Source: Anaerolineae bacterium
GTDB lineage: Bacteria; Chloroflexota; Anaerolineae; 4572-78; J111
DNA length: 16,588 nt
NCBI GenBank assembly: GCA_020433835.1
Contig: JAGRBY010000095.1
Location: forward strand, 1-16,588
Direction: 5' to 3'
The translations under genes and the position numbers were made by a program. Position 1 is the first letter of the stretch; every line of letters starts with the position of its first letter. Below are positions 1 through 6,764 of this stretch, piece after piece. The notes under the pieces are model-generated. The model ran no database searches and was not told where the DNA came from. It saw nothing but the letters and a program-made list of their open reading frames with translations.

Positions 1-1310
1 TATTTTTCTTTGACTACTTTGACCGCATCTTCAAATCTATTCAGTGTTTCATCGATGATGGCCTCATCGTGGGCTTCGCATAAAAACCAGGGTTCGCGGG
101 CATCCATTTCGGGCCAGATACCGTTTTCGTACATATGCCACATAATGGCATCGTAAAATTCGTCATTATGGTGAACCACATCCCGATAATCTTTAACTTC
201 GTGTTCGGTAACGAGAAAACCGGGCATGTTGGGGTGGCCGGTTATTTGGTGGGGAATGTCGGCCTCAGTCAAAACCTGATGGATGCCGTTTTGTAAACGT
301 TTACCACGCTGGGCTAACTCTTCCAGCACCGGACTCGCGGCCAAGATATCGAGCACGGCGTTGGCGGCGGCAACGGCCACCCCGTTGCCGCTATAGGTGC
401 CGCCTTGCGAGACACTGCCCATGCCTAAAACTTCCATGATCTCTTTTTTGCCGCCAAAAGCCGCTACCGGGAAGCCGTTGCCTAAACTTTTGGCGTAGGT
501 CGACAGATCAGGAATGATGCCGTATACATCACGCGCACCGGCGTTTGCCAGCCGGAAGCCGGTTTTTACTTCATCGAAAATCATGACCACACCGTATTCG
601 TCACACAGTTTGCGCAGGTGGGCTAAAAACTCCGGCACCGGTTCGAGACCGGCGAAGTTACCGAGACACGGCTCGATGAATACGGCGGCGATTTCACCGT
701 AATGATCATCGATGGTGCGCTCGACAATTTCGAAATCGTTAAACGGCAGGGGGATGACGTAATCGCGAATGCCCTGCGGTACGCCGGAACTGCTCTGGGC
801 CGGAATGGGGTGCCGCCGAGCGCCCAGAGAGCCAACGTCGGCTCCGGCGTTGCTGAACATGGCGTAATCGTGCATGCCGTGGTACTGGCCTTCGAACTTA
901 ATGTATTTTTCTCGGCCCGTATAACCTCGAGCCACGCGCAGGGCGTGCATCGTGGCTTCGGTGCCGGTGTTGGTAAAGCGAAGGATGTCGAGACCGGGGA
1001 TCATGGCCACAATTTTTTCAGCGGCTTGTATCTCCAGTTCGCTGGTTGCGGCGAAGGTGATGCCGTTTTGGATCGACTCCGTAACGGCATTGTTGACCCG
1101 GTCATCGGCGTGCCCTAAGATAATCGGCCCCCACCCCAGCCGGTAGTCAATAAACTCATTGCCGTCTACATCCCAAACTTTGCATCCCTTGCCCCGCACA
1201 ATAATGGGGGTATCCTCCGGCCCCATATATCGTAGATTTGAGCTGACTCCCTGAACTAAAACCTTTTCAGCCCGTTTGAATAATTCTTTCGCTTTTTCTC
1301 GCCGTAGCAT
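1..1310 (-). CDS. Class III PLP-dependent aminotransferase, glutamate-1-semialdehyde aminomutase-like (3' end at window edge)
   Basis: The minus strand is open from an ATG at 1310 to the window edge: 436 codons plus the bases TA, which would be either a stop or Tyr. The family is about 430-445 residues, so the gene is nearly whole. AGGAG at 1316-1320 lies 5 nt before the ATG. Fold-type I motifs are in order: NTGTEA (114-119, phosphate binding), YHG (143-145), FDEVKTG (245-251, with the Asp that pairs with the PLP ring nitrogen) and AKSLGNG, where K274 is the predicted Schiff-base lysine. GTYSGN follows. The closest family I recognise is glutamate-1-semialdehyde 2,1-aminomutase (HemL, tetrapyrrole synthesis). 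However, the substrate-proximal stretch after YHG and the C-terminal segment with WPEMDAREPWF do not look like typical HemL. A related aminotransferase with another substrate is equally possible, so I give no symbol. No tetrapyrrole genes lie nearby. Confidence 0.9.
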   Translation of the reverse strand, partial: MLRREKAKELFKRAEKVLVQGVSSNLRYMGPEDTPIIVRGKGCKVWDVDGNEFIDYRLGWGPIILGHADDRVNNAVTESIQNGITFAATSELEIQAAEKIVAMIPGLDILRFTNTGTEATMHALRVARGYTGREKYIKFEGQYHGMHDYAMFSNAGADVGSLGARRHPIPAQSSSGVPQGIRDYVIPLPFNDFEIVERTIDDHYGEIAAVFIEPCLGNFAGLEPVPEFLAHLRKLCDEYGVVMIFDEVKTGFRLANAGARDVYGIIPDLSTYAKSLGNGFPVAAFGGKKEIMEVLGMGSVSQGGTYSGNGVAVAAANAVLDILAASPVLEELAQRGKRLQNGIHQVLTEADIPHQITGHPNMPGFLVTEHEVKDYRDVVHHNDEFYDAIMWHMYENGIWPEMDAREPWFLCEAHDEAIIDETLNRFEDAVKVVKEK

Positions 1311-1641
1311 ATAAACTCCTAGAACCTCAAATTTAAAATAGATTATTTTTACTCAAACCACGTTGTTGAATGATGTTTGGTTTGGCTTCAGACAAAGTTT
1401 GAAAATGGGAGGGCAATCAATGATCTGTGGGCAGGGAAATGATAAAACAGAGAGGGCAAACTATAGTGAGGGTTTTGGCACAACACGAGAGACATCCTAT
1501 GAAAACAGAGTTTGGGATTAATAAATATTTTGGCAGCTATCTTCATTCTAGCTGAGAGTGAAAAAAGGATCAAGATTGACTTTTGACCTATTGAGTGTTG
1601 GTTAATGGTAGTGTTAGGTGTAAAGAGAAATAAATCACAAT
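1311..1641. other. Intergenic region between divergent aminotransferase and rpsO genes
   Basis: No convincing gene is present. The only open frame, minus strand 1388-1573, has no recognisable domain or ribosome site. A perfect 6 bp inverted repeat CAGCTA / TAGCTG (1534-1539 and 1549-1554) with a 9-base loop is the only clear structure. No tRNA-like or riboswitch-like fold was recognised. Confidence 0.5.
1342..1370 (-). promoter_or_regulatory. Weak candidate promoter for the aminotransferase gene
   Basis: Read on the minus strand, TTCAAC (1370-1365) and AATAAT (1347-1342) are separated by 17 bases and lie about 30 bp before the start codon. The -10 matches consensus at 5 of 6 positions, but the -35 at only 3 of 6. 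The region is AT-rich, so chance matches are likely. Confidence 0.3.
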
Positions 1642-1670
1642 TTGCTATTTATATTTGGCTATGTTATAAT
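1642..1670 (+). promoter_or_regulatory. Extended -10 sigma-70-type promoter for rpsO
   Basis: TTGCTA (1642-1647) and a perfect TATAAT (1665-1670) are 17 bp apart. The -10 is preceded by TGT (1662-1664), an extended -10 element. Transcription would start near 1676-1678, giving a leader of about 140 nt before the GTG of rpsO. This is the best promoter in the divergent intergenic region. Confidence 0.75.
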
Positions 1671-1672
1671 GT

Positions 1673-1690
1673 TACGCTTGTAAAAGCGTA
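1673..1690. promoter_or_regulatory. Palindrome just downstream of the rpsO -10 (possible operator or 5' hairpin)
   Basis: TACGCTTGTAAAAGCGTA is a perfect 7 bp inverted repeat around GTAA. It spans the predicted start of transcription, a position where a bound protein would block initiation. As RNA it would be a short stem closed by a GNRA-type GUAA loop, so a 5' stabilising hairpin is the alternative reading. Its core, ACGCT-N6-AGCGT, recurs at the FHA promoter at 6705-6720. Confidence 0.5.
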
Positions 1691-1755
1691 TAAATCTTTG
1701 GTCTGTTTTGGTGTTGAAAATGGATTTCACGCTAAAACAGTTTAACTAAACCTAG

Positions 1756-1796
1756 GGGCTTGAGTTGATGCAATCTCGCCTGTCAACGCTTCGCCC
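1756..1796 (+). promoter_or_regulatory. Possible structured rpsO leader (S15 autoregulation?)
   Basis: GGGC (1756-1759) can pair with GCCC (1793-1796), GAG (1762-1764) with CTT (1789-1791), and TTGA (1765-1768) with TCAA (1783-1786). The result is an interrupted stem ending just before the Shine-Dalgarno. S15 is known to repress its own mRNA in several phyla through unrelated leader folds, so such a structure is plausible here. The pairing is imperfect and hand-drawn, and I do not recognise it as a known S15 leader class. Confidence 0.3.
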
Positions 1797-1818
1797 GACA
1801 AAGTAAGGAGATTAAATA

Positions 1819-2088
1819 GTGGCACTCTCGCGGGAACAGAAAGAAGAAATTATTAATAAGTTTCAGGTTAAAGATGGTGATACCGGCTCTTCGGTGGTGC
1901 AAATTGCACTGCTTACCGCCCGTATTAACCAACTGCAAGAGCATCTGAAAGATCACAAACACGACAACAGCTCTCGACGGGGCCTGCTCAAACTGGTTGG
2001 GCAGCGACGTCATCACCAGGAATATCTAAAACGCAAAGATCCAGATCGATACCAAAGCGTCATAGATGCACTTGGTCTGCGGAAGTAA
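1819..2088 (+). CDS. rpsO: 30S ribosomal protein S15
   Basis: S15 binds 16S rRNA at a three-way junction early in 30S assembly. The 89-residue product has the standard family length. It contains the signature segments [36 protein letters not shown] and the [13 protein letters not shown] stretch that contacts rRNA. It starts with GTG at 1819, with TAAGGAG (1804-1810) 8 nt upstream; family alignment (MALSREQK) supports this start. The gene sits directly before pnp, the order found in many bacteria. Expression probably comes from the promoter at 1642-1670, possibly with feedback through the leader. Confidence 0.98.
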   Translation: MALSREQKEEIINKFQVKDGDTGSSVVQIALLTARINQLQEHLKDHKHDNSSRRGLLKLVGQRRHHQEYLKRKDPDRYQSVIDALGLRK

Positions 2089-2120
2089 CAGGATGATAGC
2101 TGTTTGATAACGGTACTTTT

Positions 2121-2160
2121 AACGAGTAGAGGCGGGATTTGGCTACCCCCTCTACTCGTT
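2121..2160 (+). terminator. Hairpin between rpsO and pnp (attenuator or terminator)
   Basis: AACGAGTAGAGG (2121-2132) is perfectly complementary to CCTCTACTCGTT (2149-2160), a 12 bp stem with a 16-base loop. The bases after it (TGTATTATAA) are only moderately T-rich, so termination may be partial. In many bacteria the rpsO-pnp spacer holds such a hairpin, which can also serve as an RNase III processing site. Confidence 0.7.
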
Positions 2161-2388
2161 TGTATTATAAAGTAATCACGAAAAATCTGTAAAATTTATT
2201 GTACCTCCTGGGGCGCAGACCTTGAGCGATTTTTGAAACCAATTAGCAATTAGTGTTTAGCCATCAATAGATTGATAATTCTGCATACGTGCTCATTGAT
2301 GTCTAACTACTCGTTGTCAATTGGTTTTGGTTTGTCTCAAGGTCTAAAGTCGTGCCTGGGAGAGAAATCAAGGAGTATCTTTACTATT
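2161..2388 (+). other. pnp leader region
   Basis: No gene is supported: an in-frame upward extension of pnp exists from 2272 but lacks a ribosome site and family similarity. An inverted repeat ATCAAT/ATTGAT (2263-2268, 2271-2276) and three heptamer-like units ending in TTAG (2240-2260) are visible. A GATAAT at 2274-2279 has no good -35. A separate pnp promoter is therefore not demonstrated, and readthrough from rpsO is likely. Confidence 0.4.
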
Positions 2389-4641
2389 ATGTCTAAACCA
2401 CAACGGTACCAATTTAAAGCGAAACTCGGGAATGATGAGATTATTTTTGAAACCGGCCAGCTAGCCGGTCAGGCTGGTGGTGCGGTTCTTGTCAAGTCTG
2501 GTGACAGCGTTTTACTGACAACGGCCACCGCTGCGAAAACCACGCGCGATGTTGACTTCTTCCCATTAAGCGTAGAATTTGAAGAAAAACTGTATGCTGC
2601 GGGTCGCATCCCCGGCAGCTTTTTCCGACGTGAAGGCCGCCCCAGTGAAGAAGCCATTCTAACAGCCAGGCTGACCGACCGCCCCCTCCGACCTCTTTTC
2701 AATAAAAATTTCCGTAATGAAGTACAAGTAATTATCACCGCCTTATCCTCTGATGGAGATATCTATCTGGATATTTTGGCCATCAACAGCGCCAGTGCGG
2801 CGTTAACCATTTCGGATATTCCCTGGGATGGGCCGATCGGGGCCGTGCGAATTGGCCGCATTAACGGCGAATTTGTTGTTAACCCGACCACAGGTGAACT
2901 GGTTGCCAGTGATTTGGATCTGCGGGTAGCCGGTACGGAAGACGCTATTCTGATGGTTGAGGCCGGGGCCAGTGAAGTTCCTGAAGATGCGATGATCGAA
3001 GCGCTGCGCCTGGCTCATGAATCGATCCAAGACATTGTTGCTGTGCAAAAAGAGATGCGAGAGCAAATTGGCAAACCGAAGCGTGAGTTTGAGGCTGATA
3101 CAACGCCGGATGATATTAAAGAGAAAATCTTGGCGCAGGTCGGTACCAAAATAGACGAAGTTGTCCAGCAAGGGTTTGATAAAGAAGAGTTTAATAACGC
3201 TATCAACGCTATTCGTGACGAAGCCTCTGCCTATTTTGAAGAAGATGAAGCTGTTACGATTAAGCATATCAATGATGTTCACAGCACGGTCTTAAAGAAA
3301 GCCGTTCGGTCGCGCATTATCAAAGAAGGCATTCGGCCCGATGGTCGCGATCCGAAAACCGTGCGTCCAATTTGGGGCGAGGTAGGCATATTACCACGCA
3401 CCCATGGCTCTGCTATCTTCACCCGAGGCGAAACCCAGGCTCTGACTATTACTACTTTTGGCACCCCCAGAGATGAGCAGAAACTTGATACGCTTGGCCC
3501 GAAAGATTTCAAGCGTTACATTCATCATTATAACTTCCCGCCCTTCTCTGTGGCTGAAACCGGTCGGGTAGGGTCACCCAGCCGTCGCTCAATTGGACAC
3601 GGGGCGCTGGCCGAACGGGCATTGCTCTCGGTTATTCCACCTATGGAAGAGTTCCCCTACACCCTTCGCCTGGTATCTGAGGTTTTGAGTTCCAACGGCT
3701 CAACTTCAATGGCGAGTGTGTGCGGCAGTAGCCTTAGCCTGATGGATGCCGGGGTGCCGATTACGGCTCCGGTGGCCGGTACGGCGATGGGGCTTATCCA
3801 AGAAGGCGATCAGTTTGTCGTTCTGACCGATATTCAAGGGGTTGAGGATGCTCTGGGCGATATGGACTTTAAGGTTGCCGGTACGCGTGAAGGTATCACC
3901 GCTCTGCAAATGGATATCAAAATTAGCGGTCTTCGCTGGGATATTTTAGAGCAGGCGTTAGCCCAGGCGCTAGAAGCACGCTTACATATCTTGGACAAAA
4001 TGAATGAGGTTATTTCTGAGCCTCGTACAAAATACTCGAAATATGCCCCGGCAATTACCACCGTCCAGATCGATCCCGACAAAATCGGCAAGCTTATTGG
4101 CCCTGGCGGTAAAACCATCCGGGCTATTCAGGACGAAACCGGCGCGAAAATTGACATCGATGATGACGGTACCGTATTTATAGCCGCCGCGGATCAAGAG
4201 TCGAGCGCGCAAGCATTGGCTCTTGTGAAATCCCTTACCGAAGAAGCCGAAATGGGACGAATTTATACCGGTAAAGTGGTTAGAACCGCAGATTTTGGTG
4301 CCTTTGTTGAAATCTTGCCCGATACCGACGGTTTAGTACCTATTTCACAACTGGCTGATTATCGCGTTCCCTCCGTAGAGGACGTGGTTCAGGTGGGTGA
4401 CGAAATTATGGTTATGGTGACCGATATCGACGGCGACGGTAAAATTCGCCTCTCCCGGCAAGCTGTACTTGAAGGTTGGTCGTTAGAAGAAGCCCGCCAA
4501 AATGACAAACGCGTTAGCGGTGGCGGTAATCGTGGCGGTAACCGTGGCGGCGGCGGTAATCGACGCGGCGGTGGCGGCGATCGACGTGGTGGCGGTGGTG
4601 ATCGACGCGGCGGCAATCGCGATCGCGATCGCAACCGCTAA
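2389..4641 (+). CDS. pnp: Polynucleotide phosphorylase with Arg/Gly-rich C-terminal tail
   Basis: PNPase is a trimeric 3'-5' exoribonuclease that degrades RNA using phosphate. The ATG at 2389 is chosen over an in-frame ATG at 2272: AAGGAG (2370-2375) precedes it, and MSKPQRYQFKAKLG is where family similarity begins. This gives 750 residues. Domains in order: first RNase PH core with FFRREGRPSE (about 10-145), alpha-helical linker domain (about 235-320), second RNase PH core (about 325-535), KH domain with GPGGK near 571, and S1 domain from about 623 to 695. The catalytic set known from E. coli (D486, D492, K494) is present here as D487, D493 and K495 in EDALGDMDFK. Residues 711-750 form an extra Gly/Arg/Asn/Asp-rich tail with three RRGG-type repeats. 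It follows rpsO and ends before a strong terminator. Confidence 0.98.
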   Translation: MSKPQRYQFKAKLGNDEIIFETGQLAGQAGGAVLVKSGDSVLLTTATAAKTTRDVDFFPLSVEFEEKLYAAGRIPGSFFRREGRPSEEAILTARLTDRPLRPLFNKNFRNEVQVIITALSSDGDIYLDILAINSASAALTISDIPWDGPIGAVRIGRINGEFVVNPTTGELVASDLDLRVAGTEDAILMVEAGASEVPEDAMIEALRLAHESIQDIVAVQKEMREQIGKPKREFEADTTPDDIKEKILAQVGTKIDEVVQQGFDKEEFNNAINAIRDEASAYFEEDEAVTIKHINDVHSTVLKKAVRSRIIKEGIRPDGRDPKTVRPIWGEVGILPRTHGSAIFTRGETQALTITTFGTPRDEQKLDTLGPKDFKRYIHHYNFPPFSVAETGRVGSPSRRSIGHGALAERALLSVIPPMEEFPYTLRLVSEVLSSNGSTSMASVCGSSLSLMDAGVPITAPVAGTAMGLIQEGDQFVVLTDIQGVEDALGDMDFKVAGTREGITALQMDIKISGLRWDILEQALAQALEARLHILDKMNEVISEPRTKYSKYAPAITTVQIDPDKIGKLIGPGGKTIRAIQDETGAKIDIDDDGTVFIAAADQESSAQALALVKSLTEEAEMGRIYTGKVVRTADFGAFVEILPDTDGLVPISQLADYRVPSVEDVVQVGDEIMVMVTDIDGDGKIRLSRQAVLEGWSLEEARQNDKRVSGGGNRGGNRGGGGNRRGGGGDRRGGGGDRRGGNRDRDRNR
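4561..4623 (+). repeat. Three in-frame 21 bp repeats encoding the RRGGGGD-type tail of PNPase
   Basis: Units 4561-4581, 4582-4602 and 4603-4623 encode RRGGGGD, RRGGGGD and RRGGNRD. The first two differ at five bases, all in third codon positions, so the peptide is unchanged. That pattern suggests selection for the Arg/Gly peptide rather than a recent slippage copy. Further GGN-R units precede at 4519-4560. Confidence 0.85.
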
Positions 4642-4665
4642 ATCAAACGCAAAAGTGATCTAAAG

Positions 4666-4720
4666 GTTTGAGGTACCTCGTTAGATAGCTGTAACGAGGC
4701 CTCAAACTTATACTATTTTT
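4666..4720 (+). terminator. Intrinsic terminator after pnp
   Basis: GTTTGAGG (4666-4673) pairs with CCTCAAAC (4700-4707). After a TA bulge (4674-4675), CCTCGTTA (4676-4683) pairs with TAACGAGG (4692-4699) around an 8-base loop. TTTTT follows at 4716-4720. It ends the rpsO-pnp unit and separates it from lepB. Confidence 0.8.
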
Positions 4721-4734
4721 CTATGAGTCTTTAA

Positions 4735-4763
4735 TTACTAAAATCTCGAAGATGTTGTATAAT
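4735..4763 (+). promoter_or_regulatory. Candidate lepB promoter
   Basis: A perfect TATAAT (4758-4763) lies 17 bp after TTACTA (4735-4740), which matches only 3 of 6 consensus -35 bases. It falls between the pnp terminator and the lepB start, where a promoter is expected. The leader would be about 40 nt. Confidence 0.5.
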
Positions 4764-4812
4764 TATCAAACTTTTCTGAGAATTGGTAATTTGCAAACAA
4801 GTGGAGAAATTT

Positions 4813-5427
4813 ATGTACCCTGACCGGTATAGTGCAGAGGGGTATCGCATCGAACCAGAAGTAGAAGTTGCTCCTAAACCGTCCTTTTTTACGAGAATAT
4901 TGCATCTCATTCGAGAGACGCTGGAAACAATCGTTCCCGCTATTCTCATCGCTCTGCTGATAAATTTGTTTTTGGCTCAAGCTACACGCGTTTATGGGCA
5001 AAGTATGGAACCTAATCTCCATACCGATCAGCGCTTGATTGTTGAGAAGCTGTCTTACAACCGCTATTTTCGGCAATATCTTGGGTTTGATGGGCCGCAA
5101 CGCGGCGATGTGGTTGTAATTAGAATTGAAGAGCAAAATGATGAACTTTTGATTAAGCGCGTAATTGGCTTACCAGGAGACGTTATAGAAATTCATGATG
5201 GACAAGTTTTTGTCAATAATCAACCTCTTAATGAACCATATCTATCATCAGTGACCTCCGGTTTTTATGGACCTGTTACCATTCCTCCTCTTCATATTTT
5301 TGTACTGGGTGATAATCGTAGCTTTTCCAATGACTCACGAAATTTTGGCACCATCCCCTTAAAAAATGTAGTGGGGCGTGCCTGGTTTTCATACTGGCCT
5401 GCGGAACAGATAGGATTTGTCGAATAG
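4813..5427 (+). CDS. lepB: Signal peptidase I
   Basis: This membrane-bound serine protease removes signal peptides from exported preproteins on the outer face of the membrane. The ATG at 4813 is chosen because GGAG (4803-4806) lies 6 nt upstream; a TTG further up at 4783 lacks such a site. The product is 204 residues with one N-terminal transmembrane segment (about 38-57, TIVPAILIALLINLFLA). Box B, GQSMEPNL, carries the nucleophile S64. Box D, LIKRVIGLPGD, carries the general base K115. Box E is present as GDNRSFSNDSRNFG. The length fits the short Gram-positive/Chloroflexota type rather than the longer E. coli enzyme. An intrinsic terminator follows, so it is probably transcribed alone. Confidence 0.96.
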   Translation: MYPDRYSAEGYRIEPEVEVAPKPSFFTRILHLIRETLETIVPAILIALLINLFLAQATRVYGQSMEPNLHTDQRLIVEKLSYNRYFRQYLGFDGPQRGDVVVIRIEEQNDELLIKRVIGLPGDVIEIHDGQVFVNNQPLNEPYLSSVTSGFYGPVTIPPLHIFVLGDNRSFSNDSRNFGTIPLKNVVGRAWFSYWPAEQIGFVE

Positions 5428-5469
5428 GTATTGTCTCAAATTTTCCACGATACTAAACAAACTTAAACG

Positions 5470-5497
5470 AGAGATACCGTAACGGGTGTCTCTTTTT
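5470..5497 (+). terminator. Intrinsic terminator between lepB and the AI-2E gene
   Basis: AGAGATACC (5470-5478) pairs with GGTGTCTCT (5485-5493) with one T-G wobble, around a 6-base loop. TTTTT ends at 5497. It lies only 20 bp before the next start codon, so it may act as an attenuator for the downstream gene as well as terminating lepB. Confidence 0.8.
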
Positions 5498-5516
5498 AAA
5501 TCTATGAGGAGGAAGT

Positions 5517-6680
5517 TTGTCTTCTGCACCTAAGTGGACGCCAGAGTCTAAACGTTTTGTTTTTGTGGTCTGCGTTATATTAATTGCGCTGGCTATATGG
5601 CGATTCAGCGTGGTTTTGGCTCCACTTATTGTGGCAGTCATCATCGCTTATTTGCTCAATCCCGTACTTAACTGGGCCGATAAACGCATTCCCCTCAGAC
5701 GCAGCATTGTTGCCGCTATTATTTACATTTGTTTTCTTATTGTATTAATCTCTATTCCCACCCTTCTGGCCCCTTTATTAGTGCAACAACTCACTAATCT
5801 TGATTTCAATATTCAGGGCTTATCGGACGAATTTGATAATGCGATGGATTATGAAATGACTATCGCCGGCTTTAAGGTTGATGTTCCTTCACTTCTTGAA
5901 CCCATAGCAGGTAGCCTTGATAGTGTATTTTCGCCCCTGGCAGCGATAGCAGCTGATCTGGCGGTAGGCATTGCCGGAGGCTTTATCTGGGCCATTTTCA
6001 TCTTTGTTGTAGGCTATTATTTTTTGGTTGATGCCAATCGCTTTGTTGATTGGGTTGATAGTTGGATTCCCATCAATTATGTTGAAGAATTTCAGCAGTT
6101 GCGGCGTACCATAGATGGGGTTTGGAAATCGTATTTCATCGGGCAGGTGACCCTGGCTATCATTGTAGGCGTTGTTATTAGCGTCGCGACCGGAATTTTA
6201 GGAATAAGAAGCGCGCTGATTTTAGGTTTGGTAGCTGCACTCCTAGAACTTATTCCCAACTGGGGCTATGGCCTATCAGGGGCAATCGGCGCGGTGATTG
6301 CCTATTTTCAAGGATCAAGCTATATCCCGCTGCCAAATTGGGCGTTTGCCCTACTGGTGGCAGGATTTTATTTTTTAATGTGGCAGATCGATACAAACTA
6401 TCTGGTGCCGCGTATTCTTGGCAGTCGGCTTCAACTGCCACCGGCCATCATTATTGTTGGTATTATCGCCGGAGCGAGCGTGGGCGGGGCCTTAGGTTTA
6501 CTTTTGGCCGCACCAACTATCGCTACAGTAAAAGTGTTAGGCAGCTATATATACCGGCGCTTGCTTGATTTAGAACCCTATGTATTGGCTCCCGAACCGG
6601 CTGTAGCCGCCAGTTTACGTACTCAATCTTCTACCGAGGCCGAGCAACCTGAAAACCAGGGAATGAAAGATGACCAATAA
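5517..6680 (+). CDS. AI-2E family (UPF0118) membrane transporter
   Basis: The 387-residue protein is a polytopic membrane protein of the AI-2E / PerM family. Members have been reported as autoinducer-2 exporters (TqsA) or Na+/H+ antiporters, so the substrate cannot be set from sequence. Two N-terminal hydrophobic segments (about 14-50) are followed by an amphipathic region (about 85-140). Further membrane helices follow, including the family stretch LELIPNWGYGLSGAIGAVIA, and then WQIDTNYLVPRILGSRLQLPPAIIIVGIIAG and GGALGLLLAAPTIATVKVL. The start is taken as TTG at 5517 behind GAGGAGG (5506-5512), with no better in-frame ATG nearby. The last 40 residues are hydrophilic and probably cytoplasmic. 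It follows lepB but is separated by a terminator. No quorum-sensing genes are nearby. Confidence 0.9.
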   Translation: MSSAPKWTPESKRFVFVVCVILIALAIWRFSVVLAPLIVAVIIAYLLNPVLNWADKRIPLRRSIVAAIIYICFLIVLISIPTLLAPLLVQQLTNLDFNIQGLSDEFDNAMDYEMTIAGFKVDVPSLLEPIAGSLDSVFSPLAAIAADLAVGIAGGFIWAIFIFVVGYYFLVDANRFVDWVDSWIPINYVEEFQQLRRTIDGVWKSYFIGQVTLAIIVGVVISVATGILGIRSALILGLVAALLELIPNWGYGLSGAIGAVIAYFQGSSYIPLPNWAFALLVAGFYFLMWQIDTNYLVPRILGSRLQLPPAIIIVGIIAGASVGGALGLLLAAPTIATVKVLGSYIYRRLLDLEPYVLAPEPAVAASLRTQSSTEAEQPENQGMKDDQ

Positions 6681-6701
6681 CAATTGCAAATTTGAATATC
6701 T

Positions 6702-6730
6702 TTGACGCTGCTATAAGCGTCTGCTATAAT
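6702..6730 (+). promoter_or_regulatory. Near-consensus promoter for the FHA-M23 operon
   Basis: TTGACG (6702-6707, 5 of 6) and TATAAT (6725-6730, 6 of 6) are 17 bp apart. TGC (6722-6724) precedes the -10, an extended -10 element. Transcription would start near 6737, about 28 nt before the ATG at 6765. A 9-base direct repeat CTGCTATAA (6708-6716 and 6721-6729, period 13) places a second -10-like TATAAG upstream. Confidence 0.85.
6704..6721. promoter_or_regulatory. Palindrome between the -35 and -10 of the FHA promoter (possible operator)
   Basis: GACGCTGCTATAAGCGTC is a perfect 6 bp inverted repeat with a 6-base spacer. It overlaps the -35 hexamer and the promoter spacer, a typical site for a repressor or MerR-type activator. 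Its core ACGCT-N6-AGCGT is identical in both arms and spacing to the palindrome at 1674-1689. Confidence 0.55.
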
Positions 6731-6764
6731 TCACACGTTAAATTTCAGATGGGAACAATATTTC

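Noticed and set aside
702..1118. 138-residue plus-strand open frame inside the aminotransferase region
   Set aside because: It is antisense to a gene with intact PLP-enzyme motifs, and its translation shows no recognisable domain or ribosome site.
1388..1573. 61-residue minus-strand open frame in the divergent intergenic region
   Set aside because: No Shine-Dalgarno, no recognisable motif, and composition as expected from AT-rich non-coding DNA.
2272..2388. 39-codon in-frame extension upstream of pnp
   Set aside because: No ribosome site at its ATG and no PNPase similarity; AAGGAG and the family N-terminus both support 2389.
2803..3282. 159-residue antisense frame within pnp
   Set aside because: Shadow of the well-supported PNPase frame; no domain recognised.
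4619..4632. Two overlapping GCGATCGC octamers (the cyanobacterial HIP1 sequence)
   Set aside because: They arise from the RDRD codons of the pnp tail and are not seen elsewhere in the window; not evidence of a cyanobacterial origin.
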